Assembly: GCF_001267885.1 (NCBI RefSeq)
Contig: NZ_CP012382.1
Location: 1,408,501-1,472,500 of the forward strand
DNA from: Streptomyces ambofaciens ATCC 23877
Lineage (GTDB): Bacteria > Actinomycetota > Actinomycetes > Streptomycetales > Streptomycetaceae
Direction of reading: 5' to 3'
Length of the DNA stretch: 64,000 nucleotides
This document shows, one piece after another, positions 60,451 through 64,000 of this stretch; the stretch's first letter is position 1, and each line of letters starts with the position of its first letter. Both the position numbers and the translations under genes were made by a program. The notes under the pieces were generated by a model. The model had not been told where the DNA came from, did not search any database, and worked only from the letters and a program-made list of their open reading frames with translations.

Positions 60451-61059
60451 TCAGTCGGTCGTGGTGTCCGCACGAACCAAGCGGCGGACCTGCACCACAT
60501 AGAGAACACCTGCCCACCAGTACAGGGTTGTACCCCATCCGGCGAACGCCCATCCGAAAACAGCAGCGAGTGACGCGATCCATCCACTTGCGTCACTGAG
60601 CAGCAGCAAGGGGAAGGCGTACATGAGGTTGAAGGTGGCGGCCTTCCCCAGGAAGTTCACCTGGGGCGGCGGATAGCCGTGGCGCCGGAGGATCGCCACC
60701 ATCACGAGCAGAACGGCCTCGCGCGCCAGCAGGACGAGGGTCAGCCAGAGCGGAAGGATCTCCCGCCAGGTGAGGCCCACCAGGGTGGAGAGGATGTACA
60801 GCCGGTCGGCCGCGGGGTCCAGGAGCCGGCCGAGGCTGCTGATCTGGTTCCAGCGCCGCGCGAGCTTTCCGTCCAGGTAGTCACTGATCCCGCTGAGCGC
60901 CAGCACCAACAGCGCCCAGCCGTCGCTCTTGGGGCCGCCGAACTCGGGCCTGAGGATGAGCCACAGGAAGAGCGGCACGCCGGCGAGGCGGGCCATGCTC
61001 AGGATGTTCGGGATGGTGAGGACCCGGTCGGTCTGCACGCGGGTCTCCTGGACCTCCAC
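60451..61059 (-). CDS. pgsA: CDP-alcohol phosphatidyltransferase (PgsA type)
   Basis: A 202-residue membrane enzyme with about five spans. The full CDP-alcohol motif D-x2-D-G-x2-A-R-x8-G-x3-D-x3-D is present (D60, D63, G64, A67, R68, G77, D81, D85). It probably makes phosphatidylglycerophosphate or a related phospholipid; the pgsA2 position next to DUF881/sbp recurs in Mycobacterium. I chose the GTG at 61059, seven bases after AGGAGG, over the TTG at 61089. It is the first protein gene after the rRNA operon. Confidence 0.9.
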   Translation of the reverse strand: MEVQETRVQTDRVLTIPNILSMARLAGVPLFLWLILRPEFGGPKSDGWALLVLALSGISDYLDGKLARRWNQISSLGRLLDPAADRLYILSTLVGLTWREILPLWLTLVLLAREAVLLVMVAILRRHGYPPPQVNFLGKAATFNLMYAFPLLLLSDASGWIASLAAVFGWAFAGWGTTLYWWAGVLYVVQVRRLVRADTTTD

Positions 61060-61116
61060 GCGGGGGCCTCCTGGGGTGAAACGAGCCAATGATGCCCCCT
61101 GACCTTACCTCAACGC

Positions 61117-61159
61117 AAAAAAGCTCTGGCTCTCGGGCTGCATGCCCAAGAGCCAGAGC
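61117..61159 (-). terminator. Rho-independent terminator of the rRNA operon
   Basis: Read leftward, GCTCTGGCTCTTGGGC, loop ATGCA, and GCCCGAGAGCCAGAGC form a 16-bp stem with one G-U pair, followed by six T residues (61122-61117). It lies 12 bp past the 5S gene and is the only terminator here with a clear U-tract. Confidence 0.95.
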
Positions 61160-61171
61160 TCTAAGAGGAGT

Positions 61172-61288
61172 TCGGCGGCGTCCTACTCTCCCACAGGGTC
61201 CCCCCTGCAGTACCATCGGCGCTGTAAGGCTTAGCTTCCGGGTTCGGAATGTAACCGGGCGTTTCCCTAACGCTATGACCACCGAAAC
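61172..61288 (-). rRNA. rrf: 5S ribosomal RNA
   Basis: About 117 nt. Read leftward it starts GTTTCGGTGGTCATAGCG, contains the loop-B/C segment CCCGGTTACATTCCGAACCC, and ends GGGAGAGTAGGACGCCGCCG, all standard for actinobacterial 5S rRNA. It lies about 83 bp after the 23S gene and before a U-tract terminator. Exact ends are estimated. Confidence 0.96.
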
Positions 61289-61371
61289 ACTATGAAACTG
61301 ACAACCGCACCATGTGTGGCACATGGGGTTGTTCGTGGTTTCAGAACCAACACAGTGGACGCGAGCAACTG

Positions 61372-64000
<2,629 letters not shown>

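Overview
The window is high-GC actinobacterial chromosome, almost certainly from a Streptomyces. The evidence is the very high GC with strong third-position GC bias, frequent GTG starts, a divergent third EF-Tu gene (tuf3), a DUF5999 protein, the DUF881-sbp-DUF881 / garA / ftsR block and an rRNA operon. I see no prophage, transposon, CRISPR array, integrase or secondary-metabolite cluster. It reads as ordinary core or near-core chromosome with many small regulatory units.

Layout. 1-6 kb: the start of sbcC coupled to sbcD, an IMPACT/YigZ protein, a CysS-like protein without catalytic motifs, a CoA-binding protein, a YbaK-type deacylase, an XRE-cupin regulator and two left-handed-beta-helix enzymes. 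6-15 kb: DedA and TVP38 membrane proteins, a thioesterase, a spermidine-synthase-like protein, tuf3, an AlkD-like protein, uppP and an overlooked 59-residue gene. 15-26 kb: lnt, three SDR enzymes including fabG, a TetR/FAD-monooxygenase divergon with two palindromic operators, ung and an orphan peptide-type binding lipoprotein. 26-43 kb: a repeat-bearing surface protein, a translationally coupled HipA-like/DUF3037 pair, a Rieske lipoprotein coupled to a flavin-type oxidase, LysR-EamA and MocR-PPOX divergons, two more EamA transporters, a stand-alone Clp N-domain protein, PadR, PhzF, a CPBP protease, a GCS2-family ligase and DUF5999.

43-47 kb is a compact molybdate module: an HTH-Mop regulator, an inverted repeat lying across the modA promoter, the overlapping genes modA-modB-modC, and a tandem-Mop molbindin. 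47-61 kb is read mostly leftward: gcvP behind a tandem glycine riboswitch, dinB, a MerR regulator, a bifunctional nuclease, ftsR, garA, DUF881-sbp-DUF881, a mannose-1-phosphate guanylyltransferase with a degenerate phosphomannomutase half, and pgsA. This order resembles the Mycobacterium pgsA2-to-gcvB region, but without gcvH. The window ends in the 5S gene and most of the 23S gene of a leftward rRNA operon with a clear U-tract terminator.

The points most worth following are the Mop circuit with its operator, the two apparent pseudo-enzyme domains (the CysS-like protein and the ManC C-terminal half), the MocR direct-repeat site, the HipA-like/DUF3037 pair, and the palindromic element inside the MerR gene. 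All assignments come from reading the sequence and from remembered family motifs. No database search was run.
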